Positions 17,542-26,261 are shown, counted from the stretch's first letter. The stretch: 42,249 nucleotides of DNA from RUG343 sp964486215 (GCA_964486215.1 CAZALI010000010.1:1-42249); one strand, 5' to 3'. Numbers and translations: made by a program. The notes: a model not told the origin generated them from the sequence alone.

Positions 17542-18969
17542 TTATCTATGCTTTGAATTATGTACTTTATCTGTATCATTGTTCTCTTTAAATACTTCTT
17601 TTGCTTTTTTATATGTTCCTTTAATTAGTGTTGGAGCTAAACCTATACTTATTCCTGCTAGAATAGAAGCTAATATAATACTATAATTAGGAAGTTTGCC
17701 TCTATACTTTTCAATAATTGATTTATCTTCTTCACTATTTTTAATATCTTCTATAAGAGATGTAGGAATTATAGTTCTTTTATCTTGGGGGTCTGTTGCT
17801 TGTGAAGTAAAAGTAACATCTGTATTAGCTACATAATTATCTGATAAATGTAAACATTCTAATATTCCATTATATAAACTCTTTGTATCTTTTTCTGTAT
17901 TATCAATATAATAATATTTATTATTTAATTCTACTAAGTTCCAAGTATGATCATTATTACTAATTCTATAAGAATCAATTCCTGCTTTATTTAATAACAC
18001 ACTTGTTAAATAGGCATAAGAAGAACATACTCCAGATTTTTCTTTTAGTGCATATGTTAAAGGATTTTCATTTGATTCTAAGAATAAATTTTCATTATAC
18101 TCTATATTATCAATTACATATTTACATATACTTCGTATTTTTTCATCATTATCCATACTTGGTTTTATTATCGTATTAATTATTTCATCAGTTTTAATCG
18201 AATTATATAGATCTTCTTCTGTTAGATTATGTTTAATATTATTACTATCTAAATAATTAATTAAATCTTTTGTAATATATGCTGACTCTTTGATGAATAT
18301 TTCTTTTAAATCTTTCATTTTATAAATAAAACTTAAATCAGAAAGAGAGTCTGTTTTATCTATACTTAGATAATTAATATTGGGACACTTTTTTGAAAGA
18401 TTGTCTAAACTAGTTATATAATTACAATCATCTAATGATAAAGCTGTTATAGTACTTGGAAAATAATTAATAGCGTTATTATCTATTGATGAAGAGTTTA
18501 ATACTAGAGTTTTTGTTAAAGACTCAGATAGATTTATATTATCTAATAATTCTTCATCAATGTTACAACTAATAAGAGAGATTTTATCATCTCTGTTCTT
18601 AAGAGATATTTCTTCCCCATCTTTGTTATATAAATGTTTATTAATTATAGAATATTCTTGTTCAATATTGGCATTTGAGTCAAATACACATATTTCACCA
18701 TTTTGGTTACTTTCTTTTATTAAATTATAATTACTACTATTAACAGAATCTTTGTTTCTTTGAATTGTTTTTTCATAATCAATTGTTTCAAAAATATCAC
18801 TACTAAATTCATAAATACTTCCAGCAGATACAATTAATCCTCCTATTAATAAAGCAGCTGTTATAGTTTGTTTTTTATTAGTTATTCTTGGTTTTCTTTT
18901 TAATGAATTATCAATTGTTTCTTTATTAATAAAATATTCATCATTATTATTTCTATTAATAGTTTTCAT
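17542..18969 (-). CDS. membrane protein with transglutaminase-like domain
   Basis: 475 residues. Membrane helices near 35-52 and 429-449 bracket a large domain outside the cell. Residues 140-235 have spaced leucine-rich stretches (TITALSLDDCNYITSLDNL, then NINYLSIDKT) like an irregular leucine-rich repeat. Residues 270-365 are a transglutaminase/protease core with C315 in SGVCSSYAYL, H341 in DHTWNLV and D356 in YYYIDNT, the full Cys-His-Asp triad. It may cleave or crosslink wall or surface proteins; the substrate is unknown. Its start overlaps the DUF1292 gene by 4 bases. Confidence 0.82.
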   Translation of the reverse strand: MKTINRNNNDEYFINKETIDNSLKRKPRITNKKQTITAALLIGGLIVSAGSIYEFSSDIFETIDYEKTIQRNKDSVNSSNYNLIKESNQNGEICVFDSNANIEQEYSIINKHLYNKDGEEISLKNRDDKISLISCNIDEELLDNINLSESLTKTLVLNSSSIDNNAINYFPSTITALSLDDCNYITSLDNLSKKCPNINYLSIDKTDSLSDLSFIYKMKDLKEIFIKESAYITKDLINYLDSNNIKHNLTEEDLYNSIKTDEIINTIIKPSMDNDEKIRSICKYVIDNIEYNENLFLESNENPLTYALKEKSGVCSSYAYLTSVLLNKAGIDSYRISNNDHTWNLVELNNKYYYIDNTEKDTKSLYNGILECLHLSDNYVANTDVTFTSQATDPQDKRTIIPTSLIEDIKNSEEDKSIIEKYRGKLPNYSIILASILAGISIGLAPTLIKGTYKKAKEVFKENNDTDKVHNSKHR

Positions 18970-19205
18970 ATGTTTTCTCCTAATACTTTGTTTAATAATT
19001 TTTCAAGAGCTTCTATTTCTTTATCTGATAAGTCGGAATTTAGTTTAGTTTGTCCTACTATATCATCATATTTAGCTGCAAAGTATTCATCATTATATTG
19101 ATATACTATGTAATTATTATTTGTATCTTTATCATGATATTTAATTATAACTTGTACCTTTTTTGTATTACCAAATTTATCTGTTACTTCAATTGTTTCT
19201 TTCAT
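18966..19205 (-). CDS. small DUF1292-like protein
   Basis: 79 residues, acidic and soluble. The beta-rich N-terminal part (F-G-N-T-K-K-V-Q-V-I-I-K-Y, then Y-I-V-Y-Q-Y-N-D-E-Y-F-A-A-K-Y) resembles the DUF1292 protein at 1296-1583, and the C-terminal helix is similar in place. Stop overlaps the start of the transglutaminase-like gene (ATGA type), so the two are probably translated together. Function unknown. Confidence 0.7.
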   Translation of the reverse strand: MKETIEVTDKFGNTKKVQVIIKYHDKDTNNNYIVYQYNDEYFAAKYDDIVGQTKLNSDLSDKEIEALEKLLNKVLGENI

Positions 19206-19243
19206 GGTAAACCTCCATCTCTTTTATTATATAATAAATGATA

Positions 19244-19265
19244 AAAACTTGGAAAGCCAAGTTTT
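19244..19265 (-). terminator. terminator of nnr
   Basis: Nine-bp stem AAAACTTGG / CCAAGTTTT around CTTT on the minus strand, extending to five T. It separates nnr from the downstream DUF1292/transglutaminase pair. Confidence 0.75.
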
Positions 19266-19271
19266 ATTCTT

Positions 19272-20708
19272 TTAAATTGATTTCATTTTTTTAATAGCAG
19301 TTGGGATATGCTTAATTGTATCTGTTGCGAGCATACTAATTGCGCCTACTTCATTTTCAGCCTCTTCTCCCGCTAGACCATTTATAAAGACTCCTGCTCC
19401 TACTACTAATAAATCATATTCACTCCAAGCAAGTAATCCTCCTAATATACCTGATAAAACATCACCACTACCGGCTGTTGCCATACCAGAACATCCTCTA
19501 TTTACTAGGTAAGTCTTTTCTCCATCACTTATAATTGTCGTTGGACCTTTTAATACTACTACTATGCCCCATTTATTAGCAAATTCTTCAACATTCTTTA
19601 CTGGATTTAATAATATTTTATTAACATCTTTTTTAGTTATACGAGAAAATTCATTTATATGTGGTGTAATAATAATTTTATTTTTATAACTCTTTAGAAT
19701 ACTTAAATCCATATCTTTAAGTGTATTAATACCATCAGCATCTATTATTATTGGTTTATCATAATTATTAAGAATATAGTTTAATATCTTAGAATATTCT
19801 CTACTTTTTCCCCAGCCCATACCAATTACTAAACAATTAGTATCTTTTAGGGCGTCATCTATATCTTTCTTATTAAAGACCATTTGTCCAAATTTAGATT
19901 CAATAGTACATACAGTTGATTCAATAACATGTGGTAATACACTTTGAGCCATATTCGCAGGTACAGCTAATCTACTTAGTCCTACTCCACTTCTCATCGC
20001 AGCTGAAGCCATATTAGCTAATTTAATTGAACCACTAAAGTTATTTGAACCTCCTAATATACAAGATACTCCATAATCATATTTATTAGAATAATTTTTT
20101 CTTTCTAGTAAAATATCTTTAAAATCTGGAAGTTCTAATAAAGAACATTTAGTATCTATTTTTATACCAAAACTATAATTAATTTTATCGTTAATATAGT
20201 CTTTTGCCATATTAAGAAAATGTCCGTATTTAAAATTATTTAGAGAAACAGTTAGATCTGATTTAACAATGCAATTTCCTAAACCACTTGTTGAATCTAA
20301 ACCACTATTTAGATCTATACTTATTACTTTTTTATGACTATTATTTATTTTATTTATAATCATGTTATTATAATCATCTATTAAACCAGTAAAGTCTGTA
20401 TCTATAAGAGCATCTACTATAACATCATAATCACTAAAGCTTGTATTATTATCTATTACATAAATGGGTTTTTCTTTATATTTTGTTTCCTTAGTATTAG
20501 TTACGAAAAGAGTACTATCTAGTATTTGTAGAGATAATTCTTTACCAATTAGACCAGTCTCACCATTTCCACATACAATGGCTGTTTTCTTATTAAAACT
20601 ATAGCTATCTAATAATGCAGAAACATAACCACGGATTAAATTTTCTTCAGAATACTTACTCTCAGAAAGAGCTTTTTTCTCTTCATCACTAGATACAACC
20701 CACTTCAT
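19272..20708 (-). CDS. nnr: bifunctional NAD(P)H-hydrate repair enzyme
   Basis: 478 residues. The C-terminal half is the ADP/ATP-dependent NAD(P)HX dehydratase: a ribokinase-like fold with GGSNNFSGS, VIGMGWG, IIDADGIN and the catalytic GSGDVLSG. The N-terminal half is the YjeF_N epimerase domain, seen from VSALLD, AIVCGNGETG and SIDLNSGLD. The usual D-A-L-F-G-x-G segment reads D-A-L-I-D-T-D here, so the epimerase half may be weakened. The enzyme repairs hydrated NADH/NADPH. Start follows an AGGTGATAAT ribosome site. Confidence 0.9.
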   Translation of the reverse strand: MKWVVSSDEEKKALSESKYSEENLIRGYVSALLDSYSFNKKTAIVCGNGETGLIGKELSLQILDSTLFVTNTKETKYKEKPIYVIDNNTSFSDYDVIVDALIDTDFTGLIDDYNNMIINKINNSHKKVISIDLNSGLDSTSGLGNCIVKSDLTVSLNNFKYGHFLNMAKDYINDKINYSFGIKIDTKCSLLELPDFKDILLERKNYSNKYDYGVSCILGGSNNFSGSIKLANMASAAMRSGVGLSRLAVPANMAQSVLPHVIESTVCTIESKFGQMVFNKKDIDDALKDTNCLVIGMGWGKSREYSKILNYILNNYDKPIIIDADGINTLKDMDLSILKSYKNKIIITPHINEFSRITKKDVNKILLNPVKNVEEFANKWGIVVVLKGPTTIISDGEKTYLVNRGCSGMATAGSGDVLSGILGGLLAWSEYDLLVVGAGVFINGLAGEEAENEVGAISMLATDTIKHIPTAIKKMKSI

Positions 20709-20785
20709 ATTATCACCTGTATTAATTTTAACATATAATTCTATTTTTTAAATAGATATTATAACTTTTTTAATTTGTATTAAAA

Positions 20786-20814
20786 TTGACATTTTAGCTT
20801 AAAAATGGTAAAAT
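20786..20814 (+). promoter_or_regulatory. promoter of the two sigma-factor genes
   Basis: TTGACA (20786-20791), 17-base spacer, TAAAAT (20809-20814). Consensus -35 and near-consensus -10; 26 bases lie between the -10 and the first start codon. The pair is therefore read by the housekeeping polymerase. Confidence 0.75.
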
Positions 20815-20840
20815 AATAGCTTGATTTGGGGGGGTTCTAT

Positions 20841-21995
20841 ATGAAAAATAAATTATTAGAACTAAGAAATTATCTTATGCATAATAATAAGATTTCAGAA
20901 TCAGAACTTAATAAGTTAATTAATAATTATAATTTAAATGAGGATGAAAAAATAGAAATAGAGAATTTCTTAGCTGATAGTAATATAGACATTAGTGATG
21001 ATGAAGATATAAACGAGTTAGAAAATTTGGAAGAATTAGATAATATTTCTGACGAAATTGAAGCTAGCGATGATGAATTAAAGAATATTGAAAAGAATAA
21101 TGAAACATTAGATGAAGATATGAGCGTTAAAGAATACGAAAAGATTTCTAAGAATTCAAATTCTACTAGACTTTATTTACAGGAAATAAGTAAGTTTCCA
21201 CTATTGACTCCAGAACAAGAAAAAGATTTAGCTATGAGAATTAAAGCTGGTGATGACGCAGCTAGAAAAATGCTTATCGAATCTAATTTAAGATTAGTTG
21301 TATCTATAGCTAAAAGATATACTAATATGGGACTTGATTTATTAGATTTAATTCAAGAAGGTAATATTGGTCTTATGCAAGCTACTCGTAGATTTAAACC
21401 AGAAAAAGGTTTTAGATTCTCTACATATGCAACTTGGTGGATTAAAAACTGTATTGGTGTAGGATTTAAGACTAAATCTAGAACTATAAGAATGCCTGCT
21501 TATGCTTATGAACTTTTAGTAAAGATGAAGAAATTACAGAGACAATATTATAGAGATCACGATGGTCAAGATATGCCTAATGAAGAATTAGCTGAAAAAT
21601 TAGGTATACCTGTTAAATCTGATGTTCAATATTTAGACTTAGATAAATTACAAAAGCATAATATTGATATATTATCATTAGAAAAACCTATATCTGAAGA
21701 TGATGATGATATCCTTCTAAACTTTATACCAGGTGAATTTGATACTGAAGAAGAAGTTATGAGAAAAGAATTAGTAAAAGAAATTAATAAAATCCTTGAA
21801 AGTGGAATACTTAATGATAAAGAGAAAGATATTATTAAGAGAAGAAATGGTATAGATTGTAATCCTGAGACTTTGGAGCAAATTGCTAAAGACTATGGAG
21901 TTACAAGAGAAAGAATAAGACAAGTAGAATCTAAATCTTTAAGAAAGCTACGTACTCCAGGTATTGCCAGTAAAATAAAGTCTTTCTTACGTTGA
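20841..21995 (+). CDS. sigma-70 family factor, RpoD-like with altered region 2.4
   Basis: 384 residues from ATG 20841, with a run of G (20828-20834) as ribosome site; an upstream in-frame TTG lies before that site and is not used. The N-terminus (1-50) resembles region 1.1 and is followed by a very acidic stretch. Region 1.2 LYLQEISKFPLLT, region 2 (DLIQEGNIGLMQATRRF, FSTYATWWIK), the 3.2 finger (LSLEKPISEDDDD) and region 4.2 (TLEQIAKDYGVTRERIRQVESKSLRKLR) are present. Region 2.4, which reads the -10 box, differs: R-Q-A-I-T-R of RpoD is K-N-C-I-G-V here, and region 4.1 L-R-F-G is R-R-N-G. It may be the primary factor diverged or a paralogue. Tandem with a second sigma gene. Confidence 0.88.
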   Translation: MKNKLLELRNYLMHNNKISESELNKLINNYNLNEDEKIEIENFLADSNIDISDDEDINELENLEELDNISDEIEASDDELKNIEKNNETLDEDMSVKEYEKISKNSNSTRLYLQEISKFPLLTPEQEKDLAMRIKAGDDAARKMLIESNLRLVVSIAKRYTNMGLDLLDLIQEGNIGLMQATRRFKPEKGFRFSTYATWWIKNCIGVGFKTKSRTIRMPAYAYELLVKMKKLQRQYYRDHDGQDMPNEELAEKLGIPVKSDVQYLDLDKLQKHNIDILSLEKPISEDDDDILLNFIPGEFDTEEEVMRKELVKEINKILESGILNDKEKDIIKRRNGIDCNPETLEQIAKDYGVTRERIRQVESKSLRKLRTPGIASKIKSFLR

Positions 21996-22004
21996 GGTAT
22001 TTAT

Positions 22005-22976
22005 ATGGATGATATTATTTTATTAGATGATAATCTATATCAAGATATTGCTTATACTGAAGAAAGTATTAATGATGAAGAATCTAAAGAATATGATATA
22101 GATGAAAAAGATTTAAATAATCTAGGTACTAAATCTAGTAATGTAAATTATAATAGTAATATTAATATATATTTAAATGAAATATCTAAGATACCATTAC
22201 TTAGTAAAGAAGAAGAATATGATTTAGCTACTAAGATTAAAAATGGTGATAAAGAAGCTAAAGATAAACTAGTAGAAGCTAATTTAAGACTTGTTGTTTA
22301 TATAGCTAGGGGTTATGTTAATTTAGGACTTGACTTCTTAGATTTGATTCAAGAAGGTAATATTGGTCTTATGAGAGCTACAAATAAATTTGATCCTAGT
22401 CAAGGATATAAGTTTTCTACATATGCTTCTTTTTGGATAAAACAAGCTATGAGTAGAAGTCTTATGTATAAAGCTAGATCTATTAGATTGCCTATTACAA
22501 TGACTAATCTTAATATGAAAGTTAAAAAGTTAAAAAAAGAATATATTTCTAAAAATTCTTTAAATGAATTAACAGATGAAAGAATTGCACAAGAATTAGA
22601 TGTACCTATAGATAAAGTAAAAGATATGATAGATTCTACAAGATCTGTCTTATCTCTTGATGTTCCTATAGTTGAATCTAATGAATATACACTTCTAGAT
22701 TTAATAGAAGATAAAGAAAATGTTGAAGATACTGCGATTGAGAATATATACAAGCAAGAGCTAATAGAGGCTATTAAGAATAGTCCTTTAAAAGATATGG
22801 ATGCTGATATTATCATTAGAAGATTTGGTCTTTATGATGATAAAGAATATTTAAAAGATATTGCTGATGATTATGATTGTAGTATTGAAAATATTAGACA
22901 AATAGAAAAAAAATCTATTAATATATTAAAAAAACATAAAGTCTTAAAAAATTTCTTTACTAATAGAAATAAATAA
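22005..22976 (+). CDS. second sigma-70 family factor, divergent region 4.2
   Basis: 323 residues, starting 9 bp after the first sigma gene. No region 1.1; an acidic 45-residue start, then region 1.2 (IYLNEISKIPLLSKEEE), region 2 (DLIQEGNIGLMRATNKF, FSTYASFWIKQAMSRSL) and regions 3-4. The -10-reading residues K-Q-A-M-S-R stay close to RpoD, but one of the two melting tryptophans is phenylalanine. The helix-turn-helix of region 4.2 reads D-C-S-I-E-N-I-R-Q-I-E where RpoD has V-T-R-E-R-I-R-Q-I-E, so two -35-contacting arginines are lost. Likely an alternative factor of the group 2/3 type; target promoters unknown. Confidence 0.87.
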   Translation: MDDIILLDDNLYQDIAYTEESINDEESKEYDIDEKDLNNLGTKSSNVNYNSNINIYLNEISKIPLLSKEEEYDLATKIKNGDKEAKDKLVEANLRLVVYIARGYVNLGLDFLDLIQEGNIGLMRATNKFDPSQGYKFSTYASFWIKQAMSRSLMYKARSIRLPITMTNLNMKVKKLKKEYISKNSLNELTDERIAQELDVPIDKVKDMIDSTRSVLSLDVPIVESNEYTLLDLIEDKENVEDTAIENIYKQELIEAIKNSPLKDMDADIIIRRFGLYDDKEYLKDIADDYDCSIENIRQIEKKSINILKKHKVLKNFFTNRNK

Positions 22977-22999
22977 GAGTATCATACGATACTCTTATT
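22972..22999. terminator. shared bidirectional terminator, sigma operon and Nudix gene
   Basis: Perfect 12-bp stem AATAAGAGTATC / GATACTCTTATT around ATAC, with T runs on either strand. It holds the TAA of the second sigma gene in one arm and the TGA of the Nudix gene at the loop. Confidence 0.9.
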
Positions 23000-23386
23000 T
23001 TTTATATCACTTAAAGCTTCTTTTAATACTTCTTGAACACTTTTATAATTTACTTTTGTTAAAGCTTCATCTATTGGCATATAGTAAGCTGCAGCTACTT
23101 CACTGAATTGAGGAGATAGTTCTCCACCTACTTCTTCTCCTAGAAAGAATACTACTTCTTTTTCTACATTTTCTCTAGGAGAATAATGTACAGTATATCT
23201 ATGTGTTTTATCTACTTTAACATCAATACCTGTCTCTTCTTTTACTTCTCTAATAGCTGTTTCTTCTTCACTTTCATTTGCTTCGACATGACCTTTTGGA
23301 AAACCAATATGTCCTTGATTATGTTCTACAACTAAAACTCTATTATTTTTTATTACAATACAACCACAAGATTTTTCTTGAATCAT
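22982..23386 (-). CDS. Nudix hydrolase, probable dinucleoside polyphosphate or NTP pyrophosphatase
   Basis: 134 residues. The complete Nudix box begins at GHVEANESEEETAIREVKEE and ends TGI, with the metal-binding R-E-x-x-E-E. The preceding W-less G-F-P-K-G and the N-terminal A-to-G-C-I-V strand are as in Ap4A hydrolase-like (MutT/NudF) proteins. Substrate not readable. The stop is TGA, one of the signs of the standard code. It shares a terminator with the sigma operon. Confidence 0.88.
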   Translation of the reverse strand: MIQEKSCGCIVIKNNRVLVVEHNQGHIGFPKGHVEANESEEETAIREVKEETGIDVKVDKTHRYTVHYSPRENVEKEVVFFLGEEVGGELSPQFSEVAAAYYMPIDEALTKVNYKSVQEVLKEALSDIKNKSIV

Positions 23387-23421
23387 AAAACCACATCCTA
23401 AAGAAATTATATCATATGAAT

Positions 23422-23450
23422 TGAAATTTAGCTATTTGTCTGCTATAATA
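23422..23450 (+). promoter_or_regulatory. promoter of tRNA-Cys
   Basis: TTGAAA (23422-23427), 17-base spacer, TATAAT (23445-23450), ten bases before the tRNA, so the transcript starts almost at the mature 5' end. Confidence 0.8.
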
Positions 23451-23460
23451 ATCTTGTTAT

Positions 23461-23534
23461 GGGGCTATAGCCAAGTGGTAAGGCGTGAGTCTGCAAAACT
23501 CTGATCGTCGGTTCAAATCCGTCTGGCCCCTCCA
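23461..23534 (+). tRNA. tRNA-Cys (anticodon GCA), CCA encoded
   Basis: Acceptor GGGGCTA pairs with TGGCCCC (one G-T); D-loop AGTGGTAAG; anticodon loop CTGCAAA gives GCA; T-loop GTTCAAATC; discriminator T73, as required for cysteine; CCA at 23532-23534. Confidence 0.95.
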
Positions 23535-23543
23535 TAAAAAAAT

Positions 23544-23569
23544 AACTTGAACAAATTGTTCAAGTTTTT
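23544..23569. terminator. terminator of tRNA-Cys, shared with the convergent gene
   Basis: Perfect 10-bp stem AACTTGAACA / TGTTCAAGTT around AAT, followed by T on the plus strand and by ATTTTTTT on the minus strand, so it can serve both the tRNA and the zincin-like gene. Confidence 0.85.
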
Positions 23570-24500
23570 ATTTTACTTTTCTTTTGGATTTTTTAGTACT
23601 TTTATTAATGATATCATCACCAAGATTTTCTAATACATAGTAATCAATTAATTTTTTAGCATCTTTTTCATCTTCATTTGTTATATAGTTTTTAAAGAAA
23701 TCATAATTAAGTGTATCTTGTTGATAAGTTAATGGATCAATTATCCATTTAAATAAATCTAGATTATTATGACGTTTCATTATGTTGATTAAAGAAGCAA
23801 AATCTTCATTACCATTAATTCTAGAGATTTCTTGGATACAATCTAAAGTATCTTCTATACTATTAAATTTATTTTTGTATAAATAGTAAGCTGTTATGGA
23901 CATTACTTCTATTAATGTCTCATCAATAGCTTGTTGACGAAGGAATTGATTTGAAGTACGACTATCTTTTTCTTTTAATTCATCCTCTGATAACTTACTT
24001 GCTTCTTCTTTAGCTGTAGAAGAGTCATCAAAAGATCCAATAAAGACATCTTGAGCTACGTCTAAATAATTACCAAATGCTTGAGTTTCATGATCAGGAT
24101 TAGTTTTAACTGAACGACCATTTAGTTCAATAATATTAGGTACATCGCCCATTCTATTTTGGTCATTAGTTAGTATTTCTCTATGAGCATGAAGCATTTC
24201 ATGTATACATGTTACTAACATTTGACTATCATTTACATTTCTACCAATATTTATAGTTATTAAACCATTTTGTAATACACTAGTTTTTTCTTCATAATCC
24301 CAGTAGGTTTTTTGTAATAAATTATACAATTCATTACTTTCTGCTCCATATGTTTTTCCCATTATGTTTTTTTCTGGTATACGATTGACCATAATATAGT
24401 GATTAGTATTCTTTATATATGCAGCACCATTTAATCCTAAAGAATCAACTAGTCTTTTTAGTGCAAAATTGGCTTCTTTTCTTAATCTACCAGTATCCAT
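23568..24500 (-). CDS. putative zincin-like metalloprotein of unknown function
   Basis: 310 residues, no signal peptide or membrane helix. Residues 97-107 read TCIHEMLHAHR, an H-E-x-x-H zinc motif (H100, E101, H104) in a helix, preceded by a strand (GLITINIGRN) as in zincin proteases. A helix with IDETLIEVMSIT (E194/E198) about 90 residues later could give the third ligand. The rest is charged and helical; the C-terminus is lysine-rich. I do not recognise the family. It lies 36 bp after the cysteine-cluster gene and is probably expressed with it. Enzymatic activity is inferred only. Confidence 0.7.
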   Translation of the reverse strand: MDTGRLRKEANFALKRLVDSLGLNGAAYIKNTNHYIMVNRIPEKNIMGKTYGAESNELYNLLQKTYWDYEEKTSVLQNGLITINIGRNVNDSQMLVTCIHEMLHAHREILTNDQNRMGDVPNIIELNGRSVKTNPDHETQAFGNYLDVAQDVFIGSFDDSSTAKEEASKLSEDELKEKDSRTSNQFLRQQAIDETLIEVMSITAYYLYKNKFNSIEDTLDCIQEISRINGNEDFASLINIMKRHNNLDLFKWIIDPLTYQQDTLNYDFFKNYITNEDEKDAKKLIDYYVLENLGDDIINKSTKKSKRKVK

Positions 24501-24536
24501 AATTATATCCTCACTAAAAGAAATAGAGTTATCACC

Positions 24537-25274
24537 CTATTTTCTTTTCATTCTGTCACCATATCTTGTATAAGTAGCAATTTTAGCTCTTTTTTCAGCT
24601 TCTTCTTCAAGTCTTTCTTTACCTAACTGTCTAATATGTTTGTTTATTTCTTTCATTATCATTTCTTGATGTTCTTGTTCTTTTTTAGATACTTTTAGAC
24701 CACTTTCAGCAATTCTCTTTTGTTTTTGTATTTTATGACGTTTAATTTCTTTTAGAAGTTCTTCACCATCTGGTAAAGCAGCAATCTTCTCAAGTATTAA
24801 TTCTTCTGGTACTCTTCTACCATATATACCTTTTAAAGTTCCACGTTGTTCTTCAAGATATTGTCTAATATAAGCAGCATTTAAGTCTGTTTCATCGAAA
24901 TAAGCTGTTCTTAAACTATTAGCTAATTCATGCATCTTTCTTTGTTGTTTTCTAGTTGGATGTGCATTACTCATATCTTTTTCATATTTATTACAACCTG
25001 TTACTCTAAAACGATCCATATAGCCATCATTTTTAAATACTTGGAAACCTTCAGTAATAAAGTCATATTTATCAATTGATTTTTTATAACGATCTGTTAC
25101 TTTTGGACATTTATTAGCAAAAGCATATTTACAATGAGCACCACATAAGTGTATTGAACAATTTTTATTTAATTCTCGTGTTTCATCTTCTGTTAATATT
25201 AATTTTTCAATAGTTCCATCTTGATGTTTAAGTATAACTTTATTCTTTTCGTCTTTATTTATGGTTTTATCCAT
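24537..25274 (-). CDS. cysteine-cluster protein of unknown function
   Basis: 245 residues from ATG 25272-25274, set by a GGGGGTT ribosome site; the longer frame upstream has no such site. An N-terminal K-H-Q-D-G-T-I-E-K-L-I-L-T segment precedes cysteines C39, C44, C48, C56 and C94 (C-x4-C-x3-C-x7-C), with H42 and H47 between them, which could bind zinc or an iron-sulfur cluster. From residue 105 the chain is highly charged and helical (P-T-R-K-Q-Q-R-K-M), ending in a coiled-coil-like K/E-rich tail. No known family comes to mind. It has the best promoter in the window and leads an operon with the zincin-like gene. Confidence 0.7.
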   Translation of the reverse strand: MDKTINKDEKNKVILKHQDGTIEKLILTEDETRELNKNCSIHLCGAHCKYAFANKCPKVTDRYKKSIDKYDFITEGFQVFKNDGYMDRFRVTGCNKYEKDMSNAHPTRKQQRKMHELANSLRTAYFDETDLNAAYIRQYLEEQRGTLKGIYGRRVPEELILEKIAALPDGEELLKEIKRHKIQKQKRIAESGLKVSKKEQEHQEMIMKEINKHIRQLGKERLEEEAEKRAKIATYTRYGDRMKRK

Positions 25275-25305
25275 GATACAACCCCCATTCAACAAATGTG
25301 CATAA

Positions 25306-25334
25306 ATTATATCATATTTACGACAATTTGTCAA
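25306..25334 (-). promoter_or_regulatory. consensus promoter of the cysteine-cluster/zincin operon
   Basis: On the minus strand TTGACA (25329-25334), 17-base spacer, extended TGATATAAT (TATAAT 25306-25311). Both hexamers are perfect, so the operon should be strongly expressed by the housekeeping sigma unless repressed. Confidence 0.88.
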
Positions 25335-25356
25335 TGAATATGGGAGTTACGTACTT

Positions 25357-26241
25357 TTACTTTACTAATACTTTTTGGAAATTACCATTTATTCCTACTC
25401 CATCATTCTTTACTAAGAAGGCATCTTCATCAATGTTTCTGATATTACGTTCTAGTCTTTGGAGTTCATATCTAGATAATACTGCATAACATATATAAGT
25501 CTTACTATGGTCATATCCACCTTTTGCTTCCCAATATGTTACGTCTCTATCTAGAGTGTTCTTTATATAATTAATTAATCTAGTTGGTTTATTCTTAGTA
25601 AATATCATAGCTGTTGAACAAACATTTTGATCGTGTATTTGATCTAGTATTAGAGTATCAATAGCTGTATAAATAATTGAATAAATCATAATTAGAGAGC
25701 CATATAAAACACCACATGTTATGAAGATAATTATGTTTATTACTAAGCCAATTTTACCAACAGATAGATTTCTATTTCTATTAGTTAGAGCTACACCTAT
25801 AATATCTGTTCCACCAAGACTAGCAGATGAAGATAGTACTAATCCTCCACCTATACCAGCCATTATTCCACCTATTATTACAGAAGTGATTAATTCTTCT
25901 ACTAGTAATTTATCTGGAGATGGGATAATAGTTAAGAAAATTGTTTCTATTAATACACAATATAGTGTTCTTATGAAGAAAGTTTTACTTATTCTTCGAT
26001 AAGCTATTATAAATAATGGTATATTTATAATTAAGTTTATAATACCAGCTAAATCAAAATTAGTATGTATATCAAAGCCTCTAATTAATAGTGTTCTTAT
26101 TATTTGAGATAGTCCTAATACGCCAGCAGTATATAAATTATTTGGTACTATAAATATATTTAGAGCAGCACAGAATAAGAATACTCCTATTGTTGCCTTT
26201 AAAAATTCTAATTTATTCCATTTAAAATCATTTAAACTCAT
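25357..26241 (-). CDS. YitT family membrane protein (DUF161 and DUF2179)
   Basis: 294 residues. Five or six membrane helices with the conserved glycine-rich AGIGGGLVLSSSASLGGTDI, then a C-terminal soluble DUF2179 domain (about 205-290; Y-D-H-S-K-T-Y-I-C-Y-A-V-L-S-R-Y-E) that is probably cytoplasmic. YitT proteins are common in Bacillota; their transported substrate is not established. Single gene with an extended -10 just upstream. Confidence 0.9.
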   Translation of the reverse strand: MSLNDFKWNKLEFLKATIGVFLFCAALNIFIVPNNLYTAGVLGLSQIIRTLLIRGFDIHTNFDLAGIINLIINIPLFIIAYRRISKTFFIRTLYCVLIETIFLTIIPSPDKLLVEELITSVIIGGIMAGIGGGLVLSSSASLGGTDIIGVALTNRNRNLSVGKIGLVINIIIFITCGVLYGSLIMIYSIIYTAIDTLILDQIHDQNVCSTAMIFTKNKPTRLINYIKNTLDRDVTYWEAKGGYDHSKTYICYAVLSRYELQRLERNIRNIDEDAFLVKNDGVGINGNFQKVLVK

Positions 26242-26261
26242 TGCTTTTTCCTCCTACAATT

